Assembly (NCBI GenBank): GCA_963669155.1
Contig: OZ022589.1
Location: forward strand, 6,069,723-6,133,722
DNA from: Arbacia lixula
Lineage: Eukaryota; Echinodermata; Echinoidea; Arbacioida; Arbaciidae
Length of the DNA stretch: 64,000 nt
Direction of reading: 5' to 3'
The translations under genes were made by a program, and so were the position numbers. Shown here piece after piece: positions 24,871 through 37,359 of the stretch. Position 1 is the stretch's first letter. Each line of letters begins with the position of its first letter. The notes beneath the pieces were generated by a model. The model had not been told where the DNA came from. It saw only the letters and a list, made by a program, of their open reading frames with translations, and ran no database searches.

Positions 24871-25346
24871 CCGTGTGAGGTATGGCTATGAGTTGTTTGT
24901 GATGTCTTAATTCAAGTTATTTTTGTAAAATTGTTTAAAGTGGTTATTTTTGGTGCGTACAATTAATGTGAAATTCAATATTTGTTTTGTTGACATAAAT
25001 ACAGCAACATACTGCAATGCTTTATTTGTTTGGCCAGCATAAAAAAATGCATTGGTTGTGAAGAAAAACTTACATAGGATCTTGTACATGGACTTTGTTT
25101 TGGACTTTGACTTACATGATGTCATATGATTGTTTGTGCTCATAGGACAAGTTTGGAAAGCTAGAACTATTAAGTCATTCTTAAAGTGTTCAACCTAGCC
25201 TTAACTGGTTAGCATGCATTTCTAATTAATCAGTTGACACTTCCATATTATGTGCAATCTAAATGTGCTGAGTGGTTTCCTTGTTTGACAAGCAAAGGTA
25301 ATAAAGATAATGGGGCTCTTTCCTACTAACATGCAACAAATCCATC

Positions 25347-25579
25347 ATTAATAAATACTATTGAGAAAATAGCAAAACTTTCGCTAACACCATGTGGTTG
25401 TATTCTTTCGGATAATTGGCCCACTTATGGGACGAATAAAAGAAAAGGAAAGGAAAGTGAAAAGTGAAAAAGGAGAGATGAATTTTTTTATATTTTATGA
25501 CACTTACACAAGACTATTTTTAGCTTTAGTTTTTGGTGTTACCGAAAGTTTTGCTATTTTCTCAATAGTATTTATTAAT
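25347..25579. repeat. 46-bp inverted repeat with 141-bp loop
   Basis: The arms 25347-25392 and 25534-25579 match at 45 of 46 positions (attaataaatactattgaga, then aaatagcaaaacttt... and its complement). The near identity suggests a recent small foldback element. It matches none of the other families here. Confidence 0.88.
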
Positions 25580-25739
25580 ACACTCTCACCATGGAAACAT
25601 TCAAAGAACATTTAAATCCATCATTGTATTGAAAAAAGCCAACTCCAGAATTATCCTGCAAAAAAGCAGTTAAATTTGGTGCTGCTGTTTGTATTCATGT
25701 TTGAACTTTTGGCATGTATTTTTGTTGTTGGTAGTTCAT

Positions 25740-26060
25740 TCAAAAGTTATCCTGTATGCATGCATCATCCACATAGTTTAGACGATACCACGCAGTGGGT
25801 TCAGTAATTTTCTCCTTGCTGTGACGTTTTTAATCAAAACAAAATGCACTCATTTCCAACCTTGCGTTGTGGGTTTTTGCGCTACGTTTCGACAGCTTTC
25901 TCAGCGTTTATTTTGACAACGACCACCGCCGCTGCTAGTTGAGCCTCACTCTAATGGATTACTTCCAGATGCTGGCCTGGCCTCTCAAATTTGCTGTCAC
26001 CTTTCGTAACAACCTAATCAAGATAATTCGCTCTCCCGTGTTCCGTCTTCCTCCATGAGT
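25740..26060. promoter_or_regulatory. Candidate conserved non-coding element
   Basis: Repeat-free segment with homeodomain-like (ctaatggatta) and TCF-like (ttaatcaaaac) motifs and higher complexity than its surroundings. Function is inferred only. Confidence 0.25.
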
Positions 26061-27160
26061 GCTAGAAACAACAGTAGCAACGAGCAAGATTGAGCTATAC
26101 GTCTTCTTCTCTTCTGTACACTCCACCCCCCCCCCACCCCTCCTTGCCCCACTAAATCTGTTGATGATGTTCTAACACTACCTGTACTGCGGAGAATCAC
26201 AAGATAAAAAATTACAGGCATCCTTTTGTATTTTTCAAGCCAGACGTTGTAAAACAAACCAAAGGAATCATGCTGTGTGCAATAACCTATGATAAAAAAA
26301 AATCACTTTTTTACTGGGGCTTTGTGGGGGCCCTGTTTTGCATATTCGGGGGCCAAGTCCACCTGGGCCAATGTGTATTTCTCTCAATATGCTGATGTTT
26401 TTGTACAGTATCCCCCTTTCCCCAAAGTTACATGTACATGTTGGCCTATGCAGATTAGAAAATGAGGGCTTAATGTAACAGATTGCAAATGTGCAAAATA
26501 TTTCTCTCAATATTTCCAAAATTCAAACACTGATCTACATCTTATTCAATCTATTGCACACATTTGATCCGACAATTTTTACTTTCATCAACATTTATAT
26601 CACATAGAAATTAGATGACAAAAATGTAGGATCCATTGTCAAGAACACTTTTGTTTTTTCGAGCTGGGCAGCTTGTCTTTTTGACAAATAAAATGATGAA
26701 GAAATGTACAAAAGAATCTAATTTTTATGGTAAGCCGAGTTCCAATCCATGTTGTAGTAGCATTACCTACACGCTTGTGTCATGTTAAGACGACTGAAAG
26801 AAATGTGAGACATTTCTGCAAATGTGTTTTATGGGTATGGGAAAAAAACTACCAGCAGTCACTTTTGTATGTGGTCTATATTGTATTTATAGGAATCATA
26901 AATGTTTTGTCATGGTTGCTCTGAGGAATAAACCACGAGGGGTTTGCTCTTACTTCAAAGCTTTTAGTAGTGTAAAAACAGTCACTTGTCAATCTTCTGC
27001 TCACAGTGATTTTTGCACAAACGGGAAGCGCTGTCAAGCTTGAATTTTAAACATAATCCCAGGTGGATAAGATGTCAGATACGACGGCAGGAAGTGCTAG
27101 AAGGAGCATGACATTCACTCGTTTCCGAGTGAACCAGTGTTCAGCTTTAGAAGGATTGTA
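26061..27160. other. Intron 4, unassigned segment
   Basis: AT-rich sequence with poly-C/G patches (26126, 26320); no gene or element recognised. Confidence 0.35.
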
Positions 27161-27163
27161 TTT

Positions 27164-27393
27164 CTATGGAGTACCCAAGTGTGAAGTCATTTGGGCACAT
27201 TGTCAGGACAACTGGTTCTAAACAATATGGGTAGAGCATGTAGTGGTGATCACAGCAGGGACTTTCTTTGGGAGTGCCCAAAAGTAGCCCAGTGGACAAT
27301 GTCGGGCCACCAAATCTTTCTCTTGAGTGATGTCGTTTTGAACCAGAAATACACATAACAATGAATATGATGACACCACTTTAGTGTTCTATA
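27164..27393. mobile_element. Short MITE, family F, copy 1
   Basis: Inverted ends gagtacccaagtgtgaagtc and gacaccactttagtgttcta flank a body with gacaactggttctaaa, gggtagagca and tgatcaca. The same body occurs at 41785-42015 and 42037-42684. Confidence 0.85.
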
Positions 27394-28039
27394 CATGCAG
27401 GGAAAGAAATATAGTTCTCTTGACATTATTCTTTATTTCACATTATTCGTATGGTTTTACCTATTCACTGCAAATATTAGAAATTTAACAACAGCAAATG
27501 AAAACAAGTAAATGTCATACCGTTGAATATTTAGATTAAAATCTGAGGGGCAAAATTTGATATCATTGGTGTCATATTTGATACTAAGAAAGAAGTCATT
27601 TGACACAAGAAAAAGTGTGAAATCAAATTGTGCCAATTTTGAATAGCTCTAGGCCATTGTTAAACATTCCACTTCATACTCATGATGTATGTTTTGTGAA
27701 TATGTAATTTTATGGTGTGTTTATAAGTAATTTGAATCATTGGTTTAATTCTGATTTGGAAGTGATTTAAATCACAATTGAAATTGAGCCAATGTTACCA
27801 TCTCTGCACCACATTTTGACCATCCGCATCAATGATAACACAATATATTTCCTATTGGACTGAGATATTTTTCGCCATACTATCCCTGCACAATGACACC
27901 CAAGGCTCATCCAGTATGTATTCAGTGGAGATATCCAAGGATACATGCATAATGCCTGTTTGCATGTTGAGGGACCTTACTTCATTTTATATAGTCTACC
28001 CTCTAGGCCTTTGGGCATTTCTGATCCCAATTGGCAAAT

Positions 28040-28215
28040 AGAGTCTAGTACTCTAAGACTACAGTCACTGTATCATTCTCCTTTTATATCAGTCTTGGGG
28101 AGCTAGAGAAAAAATAAAAAATGATTAGTCTACTGCAGCCAGACCCCTTTATTGATTACTTTGGTTTAGAAATATCCAACAGCCCGAAAACAAAGCTATA
28201 TTCTATGGAACGGGA
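28040..28215. repeat. Dispersed repeat G, copy 1
   Basis: Shares a core with 36045-36190 that includes atgattagtctactgcagcc, agacccctttatt, ttagaaatatccaacagcc and ctat...ggaa. Terminal structure unclear. Confidence 0.75.
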
Positions 28216-28375
28216 GGACCTTGGGGGTGATGTCTATCCCTGTTGGTAATCTAATGCCCCTTAGGATGATGTCTACAAACACTGGCCTCCCATTGGCCTG
28301 TCCACTCCAGTTTGAAGAGGGGCCGATATCAAGCCACATGACTGCAGCCTTCTCTCCTCATGGACGGGGGATGTT

Positions 28376-28567
28376 AGCTCCTTTTGACACACCAAAACTG
28401 CCTCATTGATGCATGGAGAGTTAGCTCCTTCTGCGTCCGACAGTGCTGTTCTATGGGATTTGTGTGTTTTGCTGGTGTAAAAATGCCTCATTGGTGCATA
28501 AAGAGTTAACTCCTTCTGCATCAGACTGTGCTGTTCTAGGGGATTTGTGTGTTTTGCTTGTGTAATT
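28376..28567. repeat. About 93-bp tandem repeat
   Basis: Two units plus a partial: tgcctcattggtgcataaag, gagttaactccttctgc, cagactgtgctgttcta, ggatttgtgtgttttgct. Confidence 0.88.
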
Positions 28568-28659
28568 TGTTTCTCATTATTGCTTAGTAAGATCCCAATG
28601 GTTTATAGGGTTTGGTGTCAAATATTTTTAATGATTTACCCATACTGTACCCATACCAT

Positions 28660-28941
28660 ACCCATACACACATCAAACACATGAAACAGTAACAATCATT
28701 TCCACAAACAAGCACACACACACACATAAACACACACACACTCACGCACATATGCACACCTACACACTTATACTTATACACATGCATGCAGCCACACACA
28801 TACACACTTTATGTATATGTACAGTACATACACTAACAATAATTACACAATGAGGCCTATATATCACACTCACAGACATACAGACATACAGAAAAACATG
28901 CATGCGTATGCACACAAACAAATACTCTCATACACATGTTT

Positions 28942-29007
<66 letters not shown>

Positions 29008-29010
29008 GAA
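28660..29010. repeat. CA-rich region with (CA)n microsatellites
   Basis: Interrupted CA/CACATA repeats, with pure (CA)n at about 28943-28965 and 28986-29008. Confidence 0.92.
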
Positions 29011-29308
29011 TGGATAATGCAAATAATCATGCAGTGCTATTATATCCAAGGTAGATGTGAATCAGTGTCTTATTGAGAATATTCATGTCTCACTTTGGTG
29101 TTGTACAAATACACGCAGACAGGTTTTGTCCTTTATTGGAACTTATTTTTTGCTTGATACTTATGAGAGAATTGCAGATGCTTTGTGGAAATTCTAGCAT
29201 CATTCTGCCGTATAAGCGATCATGCATCAATCTGTTGTCATGACCACAGTTGTCATGGTGAGCTGTTTTAGCACCTCATGTGTAGACCCACATCACTTGC
29301 TAAAATGT

Positions 29309-30660
29309 ATATTTTTTTTTTTACATATTTTTGCCCCAATGGGCAAGTTTATTTACAAAAAATGAACACGTTTACAGAAGTCAAATCATATAGATTATTC
29401 AAACAAATACATTATTCAAACAAATGTTTCAACATACTCCATTTCAAAGTAAAATCTGTCATTTTCCCATTCATAACATAAATATAACATTCATCTAAAT
29501 AATAAGTTTGTATTACCTTCTGAATCTTCTTAAAATCGGGTACAGTCTTGTTCAATCTCGAGAAGTATAATTGTTGTTTTACTAAAATGATAATACAATT
29601 TAAGGCATCATTTCGCTTTTCTTTATATCCAAACAAAATATTCTGTGGAGTAAATTTAAGAACAAACCTAGGAGATGATATCCACGTTTCTATTTTACTC
29701 CAAATATTTCTACTAAAATTACAGAAGTAAAAAAGGTGTTAAATTGTTTCCTTTACAGTATAACAAAATGTACAGTACTCGGTATTGGTGATCTTTAGTT
29801 TGAATAAAGTATCATTTAAAAACACAATTCTGTTGAAAACTTTGTATTGGAAATACTTTATCCGAATGTTGGTTGTGAATCTGAAGATCATCCTATTAAA
29901 TTCTGGTATTTTAGTGTGATCCAAAAGAATATTTGAATTTTTTTCCCATTTTGTTGCAATGGTTTTGGCAGAATCTTTAATTCCTATCAAAAGTCTGTAT
30001 ATGCTTTTACATCCCTTTTTATCACGTATTATAGGAGAAATATAAGGTATAACAAATGGTTCACATATTCTATGAGCTAGGTTTTGAAATTTTTGATTAA
30101 ACACACATCTTAGAGCCTGAGAAATTGAAAAATATTCCAGAACATTGACTTTTACACCGAACTTAGTTTCACATTCAGTTAAAGATATGATATTTCCTTC
30201 TCGGTCTATTAAATCATTAATAAATCGTATACCCTTTTCCTGCCAGTGTTTAAAATAAACAGACCTTCCATCTATTTGTATTCTACTATTTTTCCATAAA
30301 GGTTGCGCTAACCAATTTATATTTTCGGATTTTTTAAATATCAAAAATAGCATGGCAAAAAATTCTTTCCAAAAAGGATTACTAATCTTTTCCGATATGT
30401 TATGAAAATATTCATCCCCATAAAAAAGGTGGAAAGGCTGTCCTAAAGAAAATCCTAACAGACATTCTACGTCATCACATTTTCTTAATAGAATTCTTCT
30501 TAACCATGTCAATTTTAATGCTTTATTAAAACAATCCACATCGATCATTTTCAATCCCCCTTCCTCGTATGAACCAAGTATTTGTTCCCTACTAATTTTA
30601 TCTGGTTTTCCATTCCATACAAATTGAAAATGTATATTTAGTAAAACCTGTCTATAAATA
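29309..30660 (-). mobile_element. 5'-truncated Tx1/L1-like non-LTR retrotransposon
   Basis: The minus strand encodes the region after the reverse-transcriptase core of an L1/Tx1-type ORF2. It opens with FQFVWNGKPDKISREQ and EEGGLKMIDVDCFNKALKLTWLRR, continues through NPFWKEFF, SIYRLLIGIKD and FNRIVFLNDTLFK, and reaches a Cys-containing CTFCY segment. One in-frame TAA at 29739-29741 interrupts the frame; the same frame then stays open to a normal end at 29412. A poly-T run at 29312-29322 is the poly-A tail on the minus strand. The RT palm, endonuclease and ORF1 are missing, so it is a dead 5' truncation. The 5' junction near 30660 is approximate. Confidence 0.82.
29412..30660 (-). pseudogene. 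Tx1/L1-like ORF2 C-terminal fragment with a nonsense codon
   Basis: Coding remnant of the element above. Codons read through about 310 residues, a stop at 29739-29741, then about 108 more residues in the same frame to the natural stop. The single lesion and lack of frameshifts imply a fairly young insertion. Residues N-terminal of GIYRQVLLNIHFQF come from flanking sequence, not the element. Confidence 0.75.
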
Positions 30661-30689
30661 CCACTTATGTTATAACAATATACAATATA

Positions 30690-30835
30690 ACAATAATATG
30701 CAGGTGGTCTTGATGTACAGAATACTTGCATGCATGTTTCAACAGTAGTCTTTATAGACAGGTGGTCTTTATAAACAGGGGATAGATAGATACTTCTTAT
30801 AGACAGGTGATCTTCCTTTATACACAATTGGTAGC
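30690..30835. repeat. Short degenerate tandem motif
   Basis: Several copies of tatagacaggtggtctt-like sequence occur at about 30708, 30748, 30765 and 30798. Confidence 0.55.
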
Positions 30836-31484
30836 TCATACAATTTTCACTGCATATGATAAGTGAGACACCATGGGTTAAGATTAGTATAGGTCAGTAG
30901 TAGCAGATGTCAAATACATTCTCAAAACAAGCCATATGGTCCCAGATATAGCCATCTGTGTAAGGTGCGTATCCAACACGCATCCATAGACAGTGCACAG
31001 TGTAATTACACACAATCATCACACACTTGTCTTTTTCTCCTCAAGATCGCATGGGACATTATGTTCAGGCAGACGCAAGCACTTGAAATGGAGAAAGAAT
31101 TGATGTGCTCCTCTCCTAACTTGATTTGCCACATCCACCGTTGGACTCATTCATAATTTGCAAGTCCCTGCATGTAATGGATGCCCCCAAGCAATGATGT
31201 GAGCCCCGTTCATATCATAAAGTTAACCTCCCCTCTTAGTGTGTAGAAATGTTGTGTGCGCCCGTCACTTGCGTGCAGCAAAGTGTGATTGGATGAGGTC
31301 TCTTGCGCCCCGTATCAATCTCAACCAATGAAATACTATTAGTGGTGTATGTTTGTTGGATATCTTTAGTCTATATTGATATTATTATAGACCTTGTTGT
31401 TATTCCTCTGGCGTTTTTCAAGTTGAAGTTCAAATTCAAGGATGTACATGATATATGTATTGATTATCATTGGGTTATTATCAG

Positions 31485-32040
31485 GAGACTATTATTTTCA
31501 TGTGAGCAGGGTACTGACCCTATGATTGGTACAGTGCAGGGAGGATGACCATTACCTGTCTATTAACCCTCCCAGTACTATAGGTTCAGTAAATGTATAA
31601 TAATTCAATGGGCTTTTCATGGCTTGGTAATGATTTAGTTAACCTACATTCTATGTAGTCAGGGAGGCATATTTTCATGTGAAATGGGTACTCTACCCAT
31701 CATTGGTGCAAATCAGATAGGATGAACATTACCAATGTACTAATGTACTGATTCCCAGTCATTTAAAAACAGGAAGACTTTTTATTGTCATGTAAAGTGG
31801 GACACTCTACCCATCATTGGTGCAGATCAGATAGGATGAACATTACCCATCTATTGGTTCACAATCAGTTAAAAGTGGGAATACTTTTATTGTCATGTGA
31901 AAGGGGTAATCTACCCATCATTGGTGCAAATCAGATGAACATTATGCGGTATTAATTTACAATCAGTTTAAATCAAGACTTTTGTTTCTGTGTGAAGTGG
32001 GTACTCTACACTTCATTAGTGAAGGGCAGAGAAGATGATT
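31485..32040. repeat. About 120-bp degenerate tandem repeat
   Basis: Four or five units each contain ttttattgtcatgtgaa, gggtactctacccatcattg, gtgcaaatcagataggatga and acattacc. Confidence 0.88.
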
Positions 32041-32197
32041 TGCTGCTATCATGTTTCATTCAAGTGCTGTCCCATCTGGCACCGTCATACTGTCTAGATA
32101 TCTGGCATTTCACATCATCATTGGGTGGGATTTCCTCTTGAATATTTGATATCATGCTTATATGCACTCGTGTGACATTTAGTCACATCTTCTCACA

Positions 32198-32555
32198 TTA
32201 AAGGGCATATACTGTACTGGGAAGACAAAAAAAAATCTTGAAAAGTGTAATCATGAGCAATTTTCTTGCCAATGGTCTTAAATTAATGTATTATCATTTT
32301 TAGAAACTTGCTGAAATTTATTTGCCCTCAAGTGATCCACATTTGAAGTAAATAGTGATTTAATCACAAATTCTACTATAATATTCCGGCCAAACATTTT
32401 GAGGATTAAATCGTAGGCATGGCATTTAGCCTAAAAAGTATCATGTTTCATGCTGAACTGGACAAAATATACCACAGTTTAAATCTGCGGCTCCTTCCCT
32501 TTCCCTTTTCCTGTGCCAATTCCTTTGAGCTGTAGTGTATCTCTAATTTCCATGT
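32198..32555. mobile_element. Chimeric MITE: half of family A joined to half of family B
   Basis: 32198-32415 matches the left half of the family A palindrome (ttaaagggcatatactgtac ... tttgccctcaagtgatcc). From about 32428 the sequence switches to the right half of family B (agcctaaaaagtatcatgtt, tcatgctgaactggac ... cctttgagctgtagtgtat). Neither missing half is present nearby. Confidence 0.85.
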
Positions 32556-33475
32556 GGATTCCTCTCCATTTTTTCCATTCCTGCTTCCTGGTTTGTTCAG
32601 AGAATAACCCGATATCTGTTACCCTCCCCTTTTGGGTCGCCGTTTCTGCACCCATTCCTTCAGTGCTCTCCTACTATTCCGCTGCAATCAAAGCTATGGG
32701 GAAATGAAATTCGGAGGAGAAAGGGAAAGTATCAGATTTCATTGTCAACTCTCTCCAAAGTGCACATCACAGGCATGCAGGCTACTCATATTTTTTTATC
32801 AATGCTGAATTTGATCTCAAGAGAATATGTGTAAGGGGATGTAAAGAATGGATGCTAACTTTTAAGGATTTCAAAGGTAAATGTAAACATTTGATTCCCT
32901 TTATTTGATTTTTAATATTCAATTCAAATTTAGTCTCTGCTTTTTCAGACCATTTGAGGCAGGCTCCCTGACTAAATAGTTTGTATCTGAAAAACAGGTG
33001 AGCATAACAAGCGTAAACTCAATGAATTTACACATTTCAGTAAATTGCATAATGAAGAAAAGAGTTGACCAGGGTACAGGAAAACAAACAAACATAGTTG
33101 ATTTGCAAGTGGATTTTTGTTATCCCATGCTAGTGATGATCAAGTGTTGAATGTGTGTGCTTACTGCATTATCAGGTGAGCATTGAAAAGTGAAAATGCA
33201 ATTCATTTATTGCCACAAATTGAGTAATAAACGAATGAATTGAGTGGAGAAAACAGTTGCTCTGACAACACAGAGTTGTGTTCACTGTCACCGGATGTAG
33301 TCATTTTGAGGCTGAAAGTGTAATGTGGTCTTGAAATTGAAGCCGACCTCTCCAGGGTAGCTTTGTGTGGATGACAGGGAGATGTCATATTTGAACAAGG
33401 CACACATAATAACCCAAGTACCGGGCAATCAGAAATGTAGTGCTCCAATGCTATGGGACTCTCCTGCCAATATGG
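32556..33475. other. Intron 4, unassigned segment
   Basis: AT-rich intron with no recognised element or gene. Confidence 0.4.
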
Positions 33476-33477
33476 GA

Positions 33478-33487
33478 TGGAGGGAGG

Positions 33488-33523
<36 letters not shown>

Positions 33524-33990
33524 TAGGATGAGAGAGAGATAGGATGGGAGAGAGAGAGAGAGAGAGATAGGATGAGAGAGAGCGAGATAGGAGGTGGAGA
33601 TGTGAGGAAAGAGAATGAGAAGATCAGAGAGAGAGGGGTGGGGGTGAGGGAGAGAAAGAGATAGGTGGAAATGTGAGGAAATAGAGAAGTTTAAAAAGAG
33701 AGAGAGGGGTAAGACAGAGACGGGCAGAGGGCAAGAGAAAGTGGGGGGGGGGGGATAAACTGGTATACAGACAATGAGATAGAAGAAATAGATAAAGAGC
33801 AATAAAGAGAAAGAGGTATATAAGACAGAGGTATAAAGAAAATGAGAGAGAAGAGAAAGAGAGATAAAGAGAAAGAGAGAGAGAGGGGAAGAGAGATATA
33901 AGGTATATAACAGACAGAGATATTATGGGAATGAGAGAGAAGAGAAAGAGAGATAAAGAGAAAGAGAGATGGTGAGATATATATAAGACT
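33478..33990. repeat. GA-rich polypurine tract
   Basis: (GA)n with duplicated blocks such as gagagaagagaaagagagat and gagataggatgagagaga; a poly-G run near 33745. Confidence 0.92.
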
Positions 33991-34540
33991 GAAAGGAACT
34001 AATGTAGACTAACTTTATGGAGCGCAAAATAAATCATCTGATGTTGTCACAAATTTATTGATTTTCATCACAGAATCACAACATGGGTGATTTCAATTAA
34101 TCGCTGCAAATATTATGTGGACTAATTCAATATACCATAGTGATTCCAAGGACAAACTCAATCACATTGAATCAATAATAATGTTTTCATATTGTTCGAT
34201 TTGACTTTCTGTAAAATTTGTCCAGGTTGAGTAGACTGTTTGAGTTAAACCTCTGTTTAGAATATGGGCTATTGAGTTTCTAATGGTTTTAACTGTCATT
34301 GTTCCAATTCTTCTTTTGATGTGGAATTCATTATAACTTTTAGCATAAATTAAAACTTCACTGAAAGTTGTGCATGAGCAGATGCTAGAGGTGCCTAAAT
34401 CTAATATGGCATACATGCATAATATAATCATCTATACAAAAAAGCAATAGGAGATTTGAGTACCTAATATCATCACATAAATGTTTTTAAATGTTCACAT
34501 TGCAAATTGTGAACTCTTCGTCTCATGCAGTGAAGAGGTC

Positions 34541-34882
34541 TTAAAGATGGCATGTCCCTTTTACAAACATCTGCGAACTTCATGAAAGTTTGCACATATT
34601 TAGCATGTATCTTTGGGATACCAATTGTGAAATTTTAAGGTCAGAGGTACTAAAACTCCTGTAGAATAGATGAAAATCTAACGAGTTTTCATTGAGATTT
34701 GACTATTTTTGTGGTACAAAAAAAGAAAGCTCGATCAATTATCAAATTGATTATTTCCTCAAAACCGAATATTACGCTTTGTCGATTCCAGGGAAGAGTT
34801 TTATGGCCACTCTCTCTCTTAAATGATGACAAAGTCAAGGAACTTTCAGAATTAGGTCTGCAAAAGGGACGGGCTACCTTTA
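34541..34882. mobile_element. MITE, family E, copy 1
   Basis: Ends are ttaaagatggcatgtccctt and gggacgggctaccttta. An opposite-orientation copy at 51841-52210 shares the internal blocks (tgcaaacttcatgaag, tgctaaatatgtgc, aaattttaaggc..., tcctcaaaaccgaatatta, tttgtcatcattt and complements). Confidence 0.88.
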
Positions 34883-35429
34883 ACTTGTCAATGAGAGATA
34901 CTGTTTATTTTGCTTGTCAGTGAAAGACACCATCTGAACAACTCTATCATAATTTGAATTGCATGGAGGCGATGTATGGCTGTTCTGTGAGCTGAGATAG
35001 GTCACATAGGAAGGCTCACGGCTAACCAACAACAAATCAAATTAAATTTGTATGACATCACATCTGTAATTCATTGTTTTTATCTGCAAGAACTAGGGCT
35101 GTTAAGATAGCAGTAATGAAGAAAAAACGCTGACAGAGAAAAGTGACAAATGTAATTGACCTCTAGTTCGAATGTAAATCATGATGGAGCCTGGGAGGAT
35201 GGGGAAAAATATGCTCAGAATATCACTGGATTGCAAATGGATTTTGATCATCCCATGCTGTGGGGGTTGGGGTGTCGAGTGTTGTGTGTCGACTGAATAA
35301 TGTCTGAATTGTAATTCAAATCGCATTTTTGCATGCGGCATGAACTGGGGCGTTAAGCACGCAGAGTTGTATAAAGACGTGATGCTGAGAGCTTTTTACG
35401 GGAAAGTTTAAGGTGTGCTTTCTCCAGAG

Positions 35430-35570
35430 GATTTAAGGAGGTGGAAAGAGAGAGGGAGGAAAACAAAGATGGGAGAGGGGAGATAGAGAGATGAGTGGGT
35501 AGATGGAGGGAGGGAGGGGGTAATGCAGGTGGAGAAAGGAGGGAGACAGACTGGAGAGAAAGGAAGGATA
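35430..35570. repeat. GA/GGA-rich tract
   Basis: Purine-rich simple sequence. Confidence 0.8.
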
Positions 35571-35621
35571 AGTGATAAAGAAATAAGGAATAAATATTGA
35601 TTTAGAAGATAATAAAGTTAT

Positions 35622-35726
35622 AATCACACACATAAACACACACATAGACATACACACACATATACATGTATATACACAGATACACGTACACACACAAATA
35701 CATACACATAGACATACATATACATG

Positions 35727-35774
<48 letters not shown>

Positions 35775-35805
35775 TACACATACACATACACATACACATA
35801 CAGAA
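35622..35805. repeat. CA / CACATA minisatellite
   Basis: Interrupted (CA)n and (CATACA)n blocks, including a pure (CA)n at about 35753-35774. Confidence 0.93.
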
Positions 35806-35878
35806 ATAGGTAGCTTAACGAGATACAGAGCTGGCAAAGAATATGGAAAAGGGGAGAGATTAAAGTAGAAGGGAGAGT

Positions 35879-35912
<34 letters not shown>
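35879..35912. repeat. (GA)n microsatellite
   Basis: Short pure (GA)n run. Confidence 0.9.
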
Positions 35913-35915
<3 letters not shown>

Positions 35916-36044
35916 GATGGCCGTTGAGCCGTGTTGTGTTTCCGTGGGAGGCAGATATAGTTACCTGAAGATGCCTCAGAATGGAGACTGGTTAATAAGC
36001 TGTTGGGACATTTTTGGTCCCAACTGAAAACTGAAGTCTACCAC

Positions 36045-36190
36045 TCTTAATCATTCTCCTCATTTCTCAGTTTGAAGAAGTCTGAGAAGAATTCATGAAT
36101 GATTAGTCTACTGCAGCCAGACCCCTTTATTGCATAGTTTGTTTTAAGAAATAGCCAACAGCCTGGAAGTCAGGCTACCTGGAATGTAAG
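36045..36190. repeat. Dispersed repeat G, copy 2
   Basis: Second copy of the repeat at 28040, with the shared core atgattagtctactgcagcc and agacccctttattg. It lies about 430 bp upstream of exon e. Confidence 0.75.
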
Positions 36191-36615
36191 AGCTGTTAAG
36201 GACTCTCACTGTTGCCTTGGTAACTGCATCACCCTCTCAAGAGATGGGTCAGATCAGCCCGCTAAAAGTCACAGCTGCCATCTACCTTGAAAGGCAACAC
36301 TAGTCTTTATATGGTAGAAGCTATTTTCTTTTTAGGATAACAACGTGTCATGTAAACCCTTTTATGATAGAACTAGTCCCTGTATTGAAGAAACTATTCC
36401 AATTTAAGAAGGAAAAATGTGTGGGGGAATTTTATCTTTGACCAAAGAAAAATTCTTTATATAGCGGAATGATTACATAATGATAATATGGCAAAATTTA
36501 TCTGTCAGCATACATTGGTTTATTATTAGATGCGAGGTTTTGTGTAAACATTCCTTTCTAAACTGTGCCCTTTGAAGTTAATGTCGCTCTTTGAATTCTC
36601 CTGTCTGCTTTTCAG

Positions 36616-36732
36616 ATTTCGAGCAGGCCGACGTTCTGTTCCAGCCTGATGACGACAATGAAGTCGACAATGAGCTGGAGCTCGATGTCCTTCCACCGCT
36701 GTCCAAGAAAGCAGAAGAGGATGGGGAGGAAG
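36616..36732 (+). CDS. ptprn: PTPRN-like exon e, acidic linker
   Basis: This 117-nt exon lies beyond a 25-kb intron and is phase 1 in and out. The acceptor is tgcttttcag at 36615 and the donor is gtgagc at 36733. It encodes DFEQADVLFQPDDDNEVDN followed by ELELDVLPPLSKKAEEDGEE. The split codons on both sides rebuild cleanly with exons d and f, which is the main support because the exon is short and acidic. The Lys-Lys pair could be a dibasic prohormone-convertase site, but this is speculative. Confidence 0.78.
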
Positions 36733-37355
36733 GTGAGCTGTCATTTCTTGTCTTTTACTTTTAATTTTCTGTATGATGTTGATATTAGATGGCCATTAAA
36801 AATACAAAGCTGTGATTGGTCCACATTTTACCAACTGGTCAAAAATATTTTTCCCTTGTCTACCCCCTCTTCACTGTGTACTCTATAACCCCTCATAAAG
36901 ATATAAACACCTTGAAAGTGATATTTCAGCCTCCACCAGTCAATATATGTATTAATGTTGGTCTTGCAGGCAAGGGCTCATAGTGGTGAGGCCAGGATAT
37001 GGCTGGAGGACTTTCTATTTCATTCTGTTACTATCACATAGAGCCGTTATGTACCTACTTGTCATTATTGCCTCAAATGGTATAACCATGATCTAAAACA
37101 ATGATTTTTACTGGAAATCACAGAATGTACATGGGTGGATATTTGAAAATCTACATCAGGTGGTGCTATGTCGCAGTGCAGCAATATGTTCTAAAGCGAT
37201 TTTTCTATCAAACTACCACAAACGTCTAACTAATGGCTCTCTGAGTGCGAAACAAAAATTTGTCAAACTCCCAAATCACAAACCTACCTGTTGTCATGCA
37301 CCTTATGAATATTCTCTGGTGCAATGTTGTTGATCAGTTGGAGACCGGGAGGATT
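36733..37355. other. Intron 5, first part
   Basis: Ordinary intron after the donor at 36733; no element recognised. Confidence 0.4.
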
Positions 37356-37359
37356 CAGG

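Noticed and set aside
28811-29017. His/Thr-rich frames in CA repeats (also 35433-35837 and 57219-57821)
   Set aside because: Translation of dinucleotide repeats.
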